Part shown: piece after piece, positions 24,587 through 32,449 of the stretch
Numbering within the stretch: position 1 is the stretch's first letter
Layout: each line of letters opens with the position of its first letter
Source of the DNA: Desulfuromonadales bacterium
GTDB lineage: Bacteria; Desulfobacterota; Desulfuromonadia; Geobacterales; Pseudopelobacteraceae
DNA length: 64,000 bases
NCBI GenBank assembly: GCA_016650295.1
Contig: JAENWA010000036.1
Coordinates: 40,179 to 104,178, forward strand
Direction: 5' to 3'
The notes under the pieces: model-generated
Seen by the model: only the letters and a program-made list of their open reading frames with translations
Told to the model about the DNA's origin: nothing
Database searches by the model: none
Program-made: the position numbers and the translations under genes

Positions 24587-25963
24587 ATGACCTTCGAAGA
24601 ATTCAATCTTAACCCGGCCATACTCAAGGCAATTACCGCCTGTGGCTACACCGTACCAACCCCGATTCAGGAACAGTCCATCCCGGTCGTAATGCTCGGC
24701 AATGACCTGATCGCCACCGCCCAGACCGGCACCGGCAAAACAGCAGCTTTCGTTCTTCCTGCCCTGGAACGATTGTCCGTTCCTTCGACGGTTTCCGGCA
24801 AGGGGCCGCGCGTCCTGGTGCTGACACCTACCCGTGAGCTGGCCGGACAGGTTATGGATGCCGCCTGCAAATACGGTCGCGGTATGCGGCTGCGCTGCGG
24901 TTCGATCCTGGGCGGCATGCCCTATCGCGATCAGCTGCGCCTTTTGTCTGCCCCGGTTGACATTATTGTTGCCACACCCGGCCGTCTGCTGGATCACCTG
25001 GAACGGGGCAGCATCCGGCTCGACCGCCTGGAGATGCTGATTCTGGACGAAGCCGACCGCATGCTGGATATGGGCTTCAGTGAAGACATGGAAAAAATTG
25101 TGTCGCGCGCCCCCAGCAATCGCCAGACCCTGATGTTCACGGCCACCATGGAAAAATCCGTACTGGTGCTGGCCGAGAAGATGCTGAACAATCCGCTGCG
25201 GATCGAACTGGCAGTTCGCACGACTTCCCATGAACTGATCGAACAGCGCCTGCATGTGGCCGACAATCTGAGCCACAAGAAGGATCTGCTGCGTCACCTG
25301 GTCAGCGATACCAGCCTGACCAGGGCCATCATCTTTTCCGCCACCAAGCGCGATGCCGACGAACTGGCCCGCGAACTCAGCCGCTGTGGTCATCCGGCTG
25401 CCGCCCTGCATGGCGACATGAACCAGATTGCCCGCAACAAGACCATCGAGCGCATGCGTCGCGGCGCGATCCGCCTGCTGGTGGCCACCGACGTGGCCGC
25501 ACGCGGTCTGGACGTCAACGGCATCAGCCATGTCATCAACTTCGACCTGCCCCGTTTTGCCGAGGATTATGTCCACCGCATCGGCCGTACCGGTCGTGCC
25601 GGTGCAACCGGTATCGCCATTTCATTCGTATCCTCCTCGGAATTGAACTACCTGGAGCGCATCGAGCGGTTTATCGGCAAGAGGCTGCCCGAGCAGAACA
25701 TCGAAGGATTGGCGCCGCTGTCGGTACTGCGCAGGGTCTCCGGCGGCAACGGCGCCCGTCGCCCCGGTTCATCCCCCGGTAACCGTTTTGGCAAGCCGGG
25801 TGGTAAACCCAATAACAAGCCCAGACCTTCAACAGGTCAGGCCAAGAGCTGGGGGAATCCGGCCAGTCCGGCCAAGCCTTCCGGCGGCCGTTCAAACCGC
25901 GCTCCGGTGAACCAGCCGGTGGTTGAGTACCGCAGCCGCCGCAATCCTTCCAATAATCCATAA
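24587..25963 (+). CDS. DEAD-box ATP-dependent RNA helicase, RhlE-like
   Basis: 458 residues with the full helicase motif set: Q motif (PTPIQEQSIPVVM), I AQTGTGKT, Ia PTRELAGQ, II LDEADRMLDMGF, III TAT (Ser replaced by Thr), IV IIFSATKRDADEL, V ATDVAARGLD and VI HRIGRTGRAG. The last 80 residues are a Gly/Pro/Asn/Arg-rich disordered tail that probably binds RNA, as in RhlE/CsdA proteins. It likely remodels rRNA or mRNA in the cold. An intrinsic terminator follows. Confidence 0.9.
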   Translation: MTFEEFNLNPAILKAITACGYTVPTPIQEQSIPVVMLGNDLIATAQTGTGKTAAFVLPALERLSVPSTVSGKGPRVLVLTPTRELAGQVMDAACKYGRGMRLRCGSILGGMPYRDQLRLLSAPVDIIVATPGRLLDHLERGSIRLDRLEMLILDEADRMLDMGFSEDMEKIVSRAPSNRQTLMFTATMEKSVLVLAEKMLNNPLRIELAVRTTSHELIEQRLHVADNLSHKKDLLRHLVSDTSLTRAIIFSATKRDADELARELSRCGHPAAALHGDMNQIARNKTIERMRRGAIRLLVATDVAARGLDVNGISHVINFDLPRFAEDYVHRIGRTGRAGATGIAISFVSSSELNYLERIERFIGKRLPEQNIEGLAPLSVLRRVSGGNGARRPGSSPGNRFGKPGGKPNNKPRPSTGQAKSWGNPASPAKPSGGRSNRAPVNQPVVEYRSRRNPSNNP

Positions 25964-26000
25964 TAAAACTTCAGGTAATTTAGGCTGAAGGCTGAAGTAA

Positions 26001-26037
26001 AGCCTGCCGGAGATTGATCTTCCGGCAGGCTTTTTTG
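26001..26037 (+). terminator. Intrinsic terminator after the DEAD-box gene
   Basis: AGCCTGCCGGA and TCCGGCAGGCT pair around a 9-base loop and are followed by six T. It begins 38 bases past the stop. Confidence 0.9.
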
Positions 26038-26100
26038 TTGTGGAAATATTCCGAAAAACAAATCATGGAGAAGGCAAGAAATGATCAGGTCTTGATTTAC

Positions 26101-26159
26101 CTTCATCCCTCATCCCTCATCCTTCAGCCCTTCGACTCCGCTCAGGGCAGGCCTTCAAC
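26101..26159. repeat. CATCCCT heptamer run plus dispersed-repeat half
   Basis: CTTCATCCCTCATCCCTCAT is followed by CCTTCAGCC and by TTCGACTCCGCTCAGGG (26131-26147). The heptamer run recurs at 61676-61745, and the TTCGACTCCGCTCA end recurs inside nuoL at 35880. This places it among dispersed intergenic repeat families of the genome. It lies between the convergent helicase and rlmN genes. Confidence 0.7.
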
Positions 26160-27203
26160 CTATTTCTCCAGCCGCCCCTTCAGCTGCCCGCAGGCAGCCG
26201 AGATATCGCTGCCGCGGCTGTCGCGGGTGATGACCGTCACATGTCGGTCGATCAGGTATTTGTGAAAGGCGTCGATGGCGGCCTGGGTAGGAGCCCGGAA
26301 TTCGCACCCTTCATGCTCGTTGAACGGTATCAGGTTGACCTTGTTGGGGATGTCGCTGATCAGCCGCAGCAGACGTTTGGCATCCTCCAGCGAGTCGTTC
26401 ACCCCCCCCAGCATGACATATTCAAAGGTGATCTTGCGTCTGCCCGGCAGAGGAAAGGCCTTGCAGGCCCGCATCAGCTCCTTGAGCGGGTAGCGCCGGT
26501 TGACCGGCATGATCCGGTCGCGCAGTTCGTCGGTGGTGGCATTCAGGGAGATCGCCATGTTGATGTTGGGGACCTCCCGTCCCAGTCGCTCCATCTCCGG
26601 CACCAGGCCGCAGGTGGAGACCGTCACGCGGCGGTTGGAGAGTTGCAGGCCGTTGCCGTCGATCATGATCCGGATGGCCGGAATGACATTGTCCAGGTTG
26701 TGCAGAGGCTCACCCATGCCCATCATGACGATGTTTCTGATCTCTTCGCCGGTGTCGCGCACATCCTGCCGGACCGCCATGATCTGGTTGACGATCTCGG
26801 CCGTGGTCAGGTTGCGGGTCAGCTTGAAGGTGCCGGTCAGGCAGAATTCGCAGGCCATGGCGCAGCCGACCTGGGAGGAGATGCAGATGGTGTTGCGCCC
26901 CTCGATCGGGATCAGCACCGATTCAACGGCATGGCCGTCCGCCAGGTTGAACAGGTACTTGCGCGTGCCGTCGTTCCCCACCTCCACCGCTTCCGGTTCC
27001 AGGGTGCTGATACAGGCCGTCTCCGAAAGTTGTGTCCGCAGGTCCTTGGAGATGTTGGTCATCTCCTCGAAGGAGCGGGCATCATGCTGGTAGATCCACT
27101 TGAAGATCTGGGTGGCGCGGAAGCGTTCTTTGCCCTGTCCCTGGAGAAACTGTTCCAGGGCCGGCAGGGTCAGGTTTTTCAGGTCGGTTTTATGATTGTT
27201 CAT
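26160..27203 (-). CDS. rlmN: Dual-specificity 23S rRNA/tRNA adenine-C2 methyltransferase RlmN
   Basis: A radical SAM enzyme of 347 residues from ATG 27203. It has the cluster motif CAMACEFC (Cx3Cx2C), the [10 protein letters not shown] loop, [22 protein letters not shown] and [14 protein letters not shown], with the second catalytic Cys in SAACGQL near the end. It methylates C2 of A2503 in 23S rRNA and A37 of some tRNAs. The longer frame to 27515 overlaps a separate gene and its terminator, so the shorter start is chosen. Confidence 0.93.
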   Translation of the reverse strand: MNNHKTDLKNLTLPALEQFLQGQGKERFRATQIFKWIYQHDARSFEEMTNISKDLRTQLSETACISTLEPEAVEVGNDGTRKYLFNLADGHAVESVLIPIEGRNTICISSQVGCAMACEFCLTGTFKLTRNLTTAEIVNQIMAVRQDVRDTGEEIRNIVMMGMGEPLHNLDNVIPAIRIMIDGNGLQLSNRRVTVSTCGLVPEMERLGREVPNINMAISLNATTDELRDRIMPVNRRYPLKELMRACKAFPLPGRRKITFEYVMLGGVNDSLEDAKRLLRLISDIPNKVNLIPFNEHEGCEFRAPTQAAIDAFHKYLIDRHVTVITRDSRGSDISAACGQLKGRLEK

Positions 27204-27230
27204 TTCCTGGTAATACTCCGTGATTATCTC

Positions 27231-27264
27231 AAAAAAACACCCACTTACGAAGGTGTGGGTGTTT
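27231..27264 (-). terminator. Intrinsic terminator between the 65-residue gene and rlmN
   Basis: AAACACCCAC pairs with GTGGGTGTTT and is followed on the minus strand by a run of seven T (27237-27231). It ends the accessory-island transcript 35 bases past the small gene. Confidence 0.88.
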
Positions 27265-27298
27265 GCATGCGATTGTTCTAAGACCCTTGGGCCATGAG

Positions 27299-27496
27299 CT
27301 ATTTGCCGGACGCTTGTCCGCTTCGCGAGGTCGATTTCTTCCGCGCAGCAATATCGACAATCTGCCCGTCCTTCCATATATAGCAAGGAGTTTTGGTTTT
27401 TCTGGCAAGAGTGTGCGCTGCCTTGGCGGCGCGCTTCAGGGCGGCGTCCATACCGATAAACTCGGGATTTTTTGTAACGGTAGTTTTTTTGTTCAT
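27299..27496 (-). CDS. 65-residue protein, partner of the zeta-like kinase remnant
   Basis: A basic protein with a helical centre ([34 protein letters not shown]) and a low-complexity [13 protein letters not shown] tail. Its ATG overlaps the stop of the zeta-kinase remnant (ATGA). Its partner gene is truncated. The biochemical role is unknown; an antitoxin or chaperone role is inferred from position only. Confidence 0.6.
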   Translation of the reverse strand: MNKKTTVTKNPEFIGMDAALKRAAKAAHTLARKTKTPCYIWKDGQIVDIAARKKSTSRSGQASGK

Positions 27497-27648
27497 TGGC
27501 GTTCCCCCCGTTCAACCACTAACGGTACATTACCAGAATTGTCATATAACGTCCAGTCGTCAACAATCCTCTTGTACACCTCGTGGAAGTTCTTCAGTCC
27601 TGCATCAAATCTGCGGCGAATATCTGCCTCAGGCACATTGTGCCCACC
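27493..27648 (-). pseudogene. C-terminal remnant of a zeta-toxin-like kinase
   Basis: The minus-strand frame ending at TGA 27493 reads GGHNVPEADIRRRFDAGLKN, then FHEVYKRIVDDWTLYDNSG and [11 protein letters not shown]. This is the distinctive C-terminal part of zeta-toxin/UDP-GlcNAc-kinase-like ATPases. The Walker A part is missing: upstream lies the 3' end of another gene and an attC-like site. The frame stays open as far as TGA 27718-27716 but has no start, so this is a decapitated gene. Similarity begins at codon GGT 27648, the outer edge of the attC-like site. Confidence 0.65.
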
Positions 27649-27703
27649 TTGCGTTAACCGGCACGCTGTTTTATCGCGCGACCGGTTGAGCGCATTGTTG
27701 GAC
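27642..27703 (-). other. attC-like recombination site
   Basis: On the minus strand the site begins GTCCAAC (27703-27697, exact RYYYAAC core) and ends GGTGGGC (27648-27642, one mismatch to GTTRRRY). Between them AACCGG and CCGGTT, and GCG and CGC, form the inner stem. The pieces AACAATGCGCTCAACC and GGTTAACGCAAG closely resemble the conserved parts of the aadA attC site as I remember it. The CopG-type gene stop codon (27656-27654) lies inside the site, as in many integron cassettes. No integrase gene is in the window. Confidence 0.5.
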
Positions 27704-27980
27704 GTGGTGTAGTTTCAATAAGTCGACCGCTTACATATTTATGTAAAACACTGGCTATCAGCGTCTGATAAGGCATGCCTTCCTCTGCTGCCCGTGTTTG
27801 AACATCCTCAAGATCCCGAGAGGAAAGCCGAATGTTGATTCGCTTGTCTTTAGTAAGTGCAGCGGTAGCACTTGCCGCGTGACGGGCTATCTCACCCTTG
27901 AGATTTGGCACAGACTGCCATTCTCCCTTTTCGAAGGAAGTAAGGATATCCTCTTCGTATTTTGCGTCGTTAGTTTTCAT
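27654..27980 (-). CDS. RHH/CopG-type antitoxin of a BrnT-like pair
   Basis: A 108-residue protein. The C-terminal half KDKRINIRLSSRDLEDVQTRAAEEG plus MPYQTLIASVLHKYVSGRL is a ribbon-helix-helix domain; the first 40 residues probably bind the toxin. It starts inside the toxin 3' end (11-base overlap), the toxin-first order of such pairs. The last residues and TAA stop lie in the attC-like site. This suggests the pair moved as a gene cassette. Confidence 0.8.
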   Translation of the reverse strand: MKTNDAKYEEDILTSFEKGEWQSVPNLKGEIARHAASATAALTKDKRINIRLSSRDLEDVQTRAAEEGMPYQTLIASVLHKYVSGRLIETTPRPTMRSTGRAIKQRAG

Positions 27981-28245
27981 GGTTTATTTCCTTTAATAGA
28001 TATTTTTTGGTGGCAATTCGACTTGGTATTATCGTCTTCAGATAAATCTCTTTGTCCGTCTCTACGAAAGGAACCAAGTAGGCATAACCTCGAATTCGAA
28101 CTATATAAATGCACTGATTCGAGTATTGCTCTTTGTTTGGATGCGCAACAACATCGAGAAGCGCTCCATGAGACATAGCTGCCAGTACTTCCTCAAAAGA
28201 TACTCCGCGTTCCAGTTTTAAGCGAATATTTTTTCTGTATTCCAA
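27970..28245 (-). CDS. BrnT-like toxin, N terminus possibly frameshifted
   Basis: 91 residues if begun at TTG 28245: NIRLKLERGVSFEEVLAAM, VAHPNKEQYSNQCIYIVRIRGYAYLVPFVE and LKTIIPSRIATKKYLLK match the BrnT toxin core. The family normally starts with a (F/I)xWNxxKN segment. That segment (MKPINWNTEK) is present from ATG 28259 but in another frame; one extra A in the six-A tract (28234-28229) would join it to NIRL. So either TTG is used, or the gene is frameshifted or phase-variable. Confidence 0.65.
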   Translation of the reverse strand: MEYRKNIRLKLERGVSFEEVLAAMSHGALLDVVAHPNKEQYSNQCIYIVRIRGYAYLVPFVETDKEIYLKTIIPSRIATKKYLLKEINHEN

Positions 28246-28449
28246 TTGATAGGTTTCATAGTGTAATCATATTCAAAAGTGTGCCTTTTGTCATCTTTTT
28301 TTGTTTCGTTTAGCGTGGTGGGGGCGCACCAGGGTATAGCCCCCTGTTCGTTTGTTTCATACGCGTAATTTTTGGCAGCCTGACAGGGTTGGGCCTCTTC
28401 TCTACAAAGTAACTTACTATTTGACAATGTGTAGCCATGAGGATACAGT
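28246..28449. other. Divergent gap with a GC-rich hairpin
   Basis: GGGGGC (28320-28325) pairs with GCCCCC (28339-28344) in an otherwise AT-rich gap. GGTG and CACC flanks add further pairing. A GTTGGGC core-like heptamer occurs at 28388. TTGACA at 28421 may be the -35 of the HigBA unit. No gene is supported on either strand; the minus-strand frame through this gap has no family match. Confidence 0.4.
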
Positions 28450-28746
28450 ATGCTCATGGTAGAAATTCGCAAAACCGAACTGTTTGCCAAATGGATTGAT
28501 AACCTTCGCGACGTACAGGCAAAGGCTCGCGTCCTTGTAAGGATTGAGCGCCTTGCCTCCGGAAACGCAGGGGACGTCAAGACGGCAGGTGAAGGTATCT
28601 CGGAAATGCGGATCGACTACGACCCCGGTTACCGGGTGTACTTTACAAAACGCGGAAGCGAATTGATTATTCTTTTAGCTGGTGGTGACAAAGGTACTCA
28701 ATCCGCTGATATCAAGGTTGCCTTACGACTTGCCCGCAACATATAG
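28450..28746 (+). CDS. RelE/HigB-type toxin
   Basis: A 98-residue protein: VEIRKTELFAKWIDNLRDVQAKARVLVRIERLASGN, EMRIDYDPGYRVYFTKRGSELIILLAGGDKGTQSADI and KVALRLARNI. This is the HigB/phage Gp49-like mRNA interferase pattern. ATG 28450 has GAGGA six bases upstream; ATG 28456 is an alternative. It is the first gene of a toxin-antitoxin pair, nine bases before the HTH antitoxin. Ribosome-dependent mRNA cleavage is expected from the family. Confidence 0.85.
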   Translation: MLMVEIRKTELFAKWIDNLRDVQAKARVLVRIERLASGNAGDVKTAGEGISEMRIDYDPGYRVYFTKRGSELIILLAGGDKGTQSADIKVALRLARNI

Positions 28747-28755
28747 GAGTTGAAA

Positions 28756-29052
28756 ATGCCAAAAACCGCTACCAGTCGTTATGATGTCGCAGAACATCTC
28801 CAAACCCCGGATGAAATGGCCGCCTATCTGGAAGCATGTCTCGAAGAGTCTAATGGTGATGCGGCTTTCATCGCCAAGGCACTTGGTGACATCGCACGTG
28901 CCAAAGGGATGTCGCAGGTTGCGCGTGATGCAGGTCTTTCCCGAGAAAGCCTTTACAAGGCTCTTTCAGGTGAACGAATTCCGGGTTTCGATACAATCCT
29001 CAAAATCGTTGCAGCACTTGGTCTTAAACTGCATGCAGAAGCCGCGCGATAG
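28756..29052 (+). CDS. HigA-type HTH antitoxin
   Basis: 98 residues from ATG 28756 (AGGAG upstream). The first half, RYDVAEHLQTPDEMAAYLEACLEES, is the HigA2-like neutralising segment; the second half, SQVARDAGLSRESLYKALSGERIPGFDTILKIVAALGL, is a helix-turn-helix. It is expected to neutralise the upstream HigB-like toxin and repress their promoter. Confidence 0.87.
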   Translation: MPKTATSRYDVAEHLQTPDEMAAYLEACLEESNGDAAFIAKALGDIARAKGMSQVARDAGLSRESLYKALSGERIPGFDTILKIVAALGLKLHAEAAR

Positions 29053-29180
29053 CTTTATTTCTTTTTTTTAAACATGCAGATTCAGGAGGCGATGGAGTCT
29101 GTGGGGTCTTGATAACTTAGATTTTGCAGCATTATCAAACTATCAAGTCCTGCCCCCCCTGATTTTCCTCGAATGGCGCT

Positions 29181-29253
29181 TTTAAACATTTCGATTTGTT
29201 TGTCGTCAGAATCAGTCAAATGTCCAAATGTCAAACTTGACCCTACGGATTCC
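29181..29253. repeat. 73-bp direct repeat, copy A
   Basis: Begins TTTAAACATTTCGATTTG and ends CCCTACGGATTCC. It matches 30354-30426 with two substitutions in 73 bases and lies on the other side of the mrr gene in the same orientation. The preceding gap (29053-29180) has an imperfect palindrome around TCTTGATA and TATCAAG next to runs of C, but no gene. Confidence 0.9.
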
Positions 29254-29338
29254 CCCGACCCCACTTGTTCCCTAGGCGGGCTGGTTGTGCCGCTATTGGT
29301 AAATCCCTACTAGAATGAAGTTCGGCTGATGCCTTCAG

Positions 29339-30217
29339 TCAAGTTGACTCAAAAAAGTCCTCATCTATCTCTTTAACTTCATAAACATTTCTTACTTGTA
29401 TTCCCACTCCGTATTGGTACATGAGATTAACAAGCTTTTTACCATCTACAAGAATAATTTTATGATGCGCGTCGTGTGCCTTTTTCACTGCTGAATCGTC
29501 GTATGTAGATGTTGTTACAAATATACCTTTGGTTGTGTCGCCACTCATAGCTCCAATAAAATTGCGGATATCTTTTTCTCTTACTTTACTTTCTGTGTAT
29601 CGTTTTGCTTGAATATATATTTTATCAAGACCCAGCTTGTCTTCGTTGACAATGCCATCAATGCCACCATCGTTTGATTTAGATGTTTCGACAAAGTCGC
29701 CATATCCCATTTTATGTAAGAGTAATAGAATAATTTTTTCAAAATAGTAGGGATCAACACTTTTCAGCTTTTCAAGTAATTCGCTTTTTATCTGTGATTC
29801 AATAGCCGATACGCCAGAATCAATTAAATCTTGAGGTGAAGAACTGTTTATTTCAAGTTTGTTTGATATTTTTGATTTTTCATCTGAATAGAATTGGAGA
29901 AATCCGGCTTCGTTCTCTATATCTGATAAACCCAATTTTTTGCCAAGTGCATCTTTCCCTTTTTGAGTAATTTGCACAGTCCCACGTTCTGGATATGTAA
30001 TAAATCCGCCCTTCTTCAAGTATGACTTACCCCATGCAATTCGATTTAGAATCAGCTGCTCCCCGCTTTTTGTCTTGATTTCAAGCAGTTCCTGGGGGAG
30101 TGCAGAATAGTATTTATCAAGTACTCGGACTAATAATTCCCTGTTATGAATAGTTTCCCCATCGCTCAAAATGTCGAGTATTGGATTGAAAGTCTCATGA
30201 AATTTCGGCAACTCCAT
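29339..30217 (-). CDS. mrr: Mrr-type (type IV) restriction endonuclease
   Basis: A 292-residue protein. Residues 1-100 are an N-terminal winged-helix domain. Residues 145-275 form the Mrr nuclease: FEKIILLLLHKMGYGDF, SNDGGIDGIV with Asp about 187, and IYIQAKRY with Gln about 203 and Lys about 205, the D-QxK active site. Then comes the AMSGDTTKGIFVTTSTYD strand-helix. Such enzymes cut modified (methylated) foreign DNA. The gene is AT-rich compared with the window and lies between two 73-bp direct repeats, which fits recent acquisition. It stands alone with no methyltransferase, as type IV enzymes do. Confidence 0.9.
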   Translation of the reverse strand: MELPKFHETFNPILDILSDGETIHNRELLVRVLDKYYSALPQELLEIKTKSGEQLILNRIAWGKSYLKKGGFITYPERGTVQITQKGKDALGKKLGLSDIENEAGFLQFYSDEKSKISNKLEINSSSPQDLIDSGVSAIESQIKSELLEKLKSVDPYYFEKIILLLLHKMGYGDFVETSKSNDGGIDGIVNEDKLGLDKIYIQAKRYTESKVREKDIRNFIGAMSGDTTKGIFVTTSTYDDSAVKKAHDAHHKIILVDGKKLVNLMYQYGVGIQVRNVYEVKEIDEDFFEST

Positions 30218-30353
30218 TTTGCTCTCCCTGTGGTTTCAAACGATTGAACTGTTGTGTGTGAGTTTATTGCCCACTTGCAAATGCCTGCTTGATTATCGGT
30301 GCTACAGAATCAGCAGTTAGACACCCATGTAACCAACCGTTTCAGTTTTGACA

Positions 30354-30426
30354 TTTAAACATTTCGGTTTGTTTGTCGTCAGAACCAGTCAAATGTCCAA
30401 ATGTCAAACTTGACCCTACGGATTCC
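30354..30426. repeat. 73-bp direct repeat, copy B
   Basis: The second copy, 1173 bases from copy A, ends in the same CCCTACGGATTCC. On this side the left end also carries TTTGACATTT, which with AAATGTCAAA inside the repeat makes a 10-bp inverted repeat. It sits in the mrr-AbiE gap (30218-30454), which holds no gene. Confidence 0.9.
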
Positions 30427-30454
30427 ACATTTAATGCCCGCTCCAATATCATTC

Positions 30455-31294
30455 TCATGCCGCCGTCACTCTTAGCAGTTCCGAGATAAAACCAACGACA
30501 TCCGCTTGCATTGCCGCATCCTCAATTCCATTGGCAAACAGCGCCACCCCCATCGGCCCGAGTGATCTTTCGTGAAGAAAATCCTCTCGAAGTATTTCAA
30601 GAGCACGTCGGGCCGGGGCAGTATCTGACAGCGATTTCAGGAAAGCCGCCACATCTTCCGTGCTGCTTCCGTAGTTGCGCGCCATGTAGTAGAGATCATA
30701 TGCATCCTTGCGTTTGCCCCTGTTCCTGAATGCCAACGCCTTCAGGATAATAAAGGCGCCAGGGTTGCAGACCGGAATAGTGCGGGAGGCATTGGCGCCG
30801 AAAAGCGTTACACCATTAAGCCGTACATGGATCGGGTTATTGAAAGCAACCTCAAGCCCCTCAATAATGAATGCGGCCAATCCCCGTTCAAGTGACTGCA
30901 ATCTGCCCGGCTTGACATCAGCACTTACCGGAGGGATGAGAAACTCTATCTTCGCCATCGGGTAATGTTTGTGAATCCAGCGCTGGCGGACGTCATTCCC
31001 CTTGTCGCTGATATCGGGAGCAAACCCCGAATCCCTCAAACGCTCGGCGATCCCTTCATAACGCTGGTTATCAAGAATCGCCAGATCAAGCCCCAGGTCA
31101 AGATCCATGGTGCCGACATGCGGATCGGCTCCTACGGGCAGATCTGTTTGGGGGATAAGCAGACTCGGCACCAACCCTCCGACAACAGCAAGATCATCCA
31201 TGTAATCGCCGAGTATGGTCGCTGCCGTAAGGGTCGCGGCACGGATCAACTCCGTCTGTTCGGGTGTATAATCGGCGGCAGTGTGAAACGTCAT
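30455..31294 (-). CDS. AbiEii-like nucleotidyltransferase toxin
   Basis: A 279-residue protein: VVGGLVPSLLI, then TMDLDLGLDLAIL (an xDxD nucleotidyltransferase metal motif), IEFLIPPV, FIILKALAFRNRGKRKDAYDLYYMARNY (the Lys/Asp-rich AbiEii motif IV region). In type IV toxin-antitoxin AbiE systems this protein is the toxin that nucleotidylates tRNA. Its start overlaps the stop of the upstream AbiEi-like gene by four bases (ATGA), so the two form one unit. Confidence 0.8.
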   Translation of the reverse strand: MTFHTAADYTPEQTELIRAATLTAATILGDYMDDLAVVGGLVPSLLIPQTDLPVGADPHVGTMDLDLGLDLAILDNQRYEGIAERLRDSGFAPDISDKGNDVRQRWIHKHYPMAKIEFLIPPVSADVKPGRLQSLERGLAAFIIEGLEVAFNNPIHVRLNGVTLFGANASRTIPVCNPGAFIILKALAFRNRGKRKDAYDLYYMARNYGSSTEDVAAFLKSLSDTAPARRALEILREDFLHERSLGPMGVALFANGIEDAAMQADVVGFISELLRVTAA

Positions 31295-32340
31295 GATAAC
31301 ACCAGACTTTTCCTCAGCTCGACAGCGGCCTCTTCAGCCCGCTCCGGGTGAGACTTCAGATCAAGCCAGACCTGAATGCGATGAACGCAGGGAATATCTG
31401 CAACCGGTTGTACATCGTAAAAAATGTCGGAGTCTTTCGGAATGATCAGCCAGACATTGGCTCCGGAGGTGTCCTCCCGGAAGCCGATCTGTTCAAGGAT
31501 ATGCTTGTCCGGCCACTCTTTCAGGTAGAAACTGACGGTGCGAAACGCAGCAAAACGGGAATACAACCATGCCGCTCCCAGTCCGGTGGCGGCATGATCA
31601 ATTGACAAACTTTTCAAAGTGCTGCTGATCTTCCCTTGAATCTCTTCCCCAGAGCGCCCGGCCACATGGCCGCGAATGATCTCATGCTTTGTGAAATCGT
31701 ACCCCTGCTGCCATGCATCAAGCATTACCTCTGCCTTACCGGCAAAGAGTCTTCCCAGATCATCGCGGCCGATAAGTTGCTGTGCCTCCAGTGATTTGAC
31801 TATCCGGCTGACGAATCCTTCCCCAAGTCCGGTTTCATCGGCGAGTTCCCGTTGTGTCCATGTCCGGTTCGCTTGATATAGCAGGTGTCGAGTAATTCGG
31901 GAACTTTTCGGCGCAAACGGGTTTTCATTGCGACCGGGGGAAATAAACTTGTTCTTTTCACCACGGACATAAAGGCGAAGACCGGGAGCGGTAACGTCGG
32001 CATTACCCGAGAGGTCCAGCCACGAAATACCCGCTTCGGCGCATTTTCCAATGCCGGCTTCTCCCATGAATGGGGTTGCCAGCAGGCGGATATCGCCAGG
32101 CTCCGCCGGGTACCGCTTCAGCTGTTCAATTCCGGCAGTTATGGTGGCAAGCAGGGATGATGCCTTGTACTCCACTACGAAACGGAATCCACCTGCCTCG
32201 GCAACGAGATCCGGGCTGACTCTGTCATTTTGCGATTTCACCCCCGGCTCGAATTCCACGTTTTGCGCGATGTCACCGACGAGCTTCTCCAGCTGTCCAA
32301 CAACTTGGTTTACTGCGTTTTTTTCATGTCTTGTTCTCAT
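31291..32340 (-). CDS. AbiEi-like regulator with a PD-(D/E)XK-like N terminus
   Basis: A 349-residue protein. Residues 35-100 contain SPDLV and FVVEYK (Asp about 44, Glu about 57, Lys about 59), a PD-(D/E)XK nuclease-like signature. Residues 145-215 form a winged helix (SRITRHLLYQANRTWTQRELADETGLGEGFVSRIVKSLEAQQLI) typical of AbiEi antitoxins. The C-terminal 130 residues are not recognised. It is the first gene of the pair and likely represses the operon. The nuclease-like domain may be structural or active. Confidence 0.7.
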   Translation of the reverse strand: MRTRHEKNAVNQVVGQLEKLVGDIAQNVEFEPGVKSQNDRVSPDLVAEAGGFRFVVEYKASSLLATITAGIEQLKRYPAEPGDIRLLATPFMGEAGIGKCAEAGISWLDLSGNADVTAPGLRLYVRGEKNKFISPGRNENPFAPKSSRITRHLLYQANRTWTQRELADETGLGEGFVSRIVKSLEAQQLIGRDDLGRLFAGKAEVMLDAWQQGYDFTKHEIIRGHVAGRSGEEIQGKISSTLKSLSIDHAATGLGAAWLYSRFAAFRTVSFYLKEWPDKHILEQIGFREDTSGANVWLIIPKDSDIFYDVQPVADIPCVHRIQVWLDLKSHPERAEEAAVELRKSLVLS

Positions 32341-32449
32341 ACTTTACTTTTTATACCGACTTTACTATTTTGTAAAGCATGTTGTTTAAGTGAAACATGC
32401 AGGGTTCAGTAAGGAAGAATTCCGGTGACACCATACATCCGACAAACTC

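Noticed and set aside
27642..28400. A complete integron
   Set aside because: Only one attC-like site is convincing and no tyrosine-recombinase integrase gene is in the window; a GTTGGGC core at 28388 lacks a partner core.
28421..28456. Leaderless transcript for the HigB-like toxin (TTGACA-N17-TACAGT ending at ATG 28456)
   Set aside because: GAGGA six bases before ATG 28450 gives an ordinary start, and the -10 match is only partial.
28218..28580. 120-codon minus-strand frame spanning the gap before the BrnT toxin
   Set aside because: It overlaps the HigB-like gene on the other strand and has no family-like pattern; only its last 13 codons matter, as the possible displaced BrnT N terminus.
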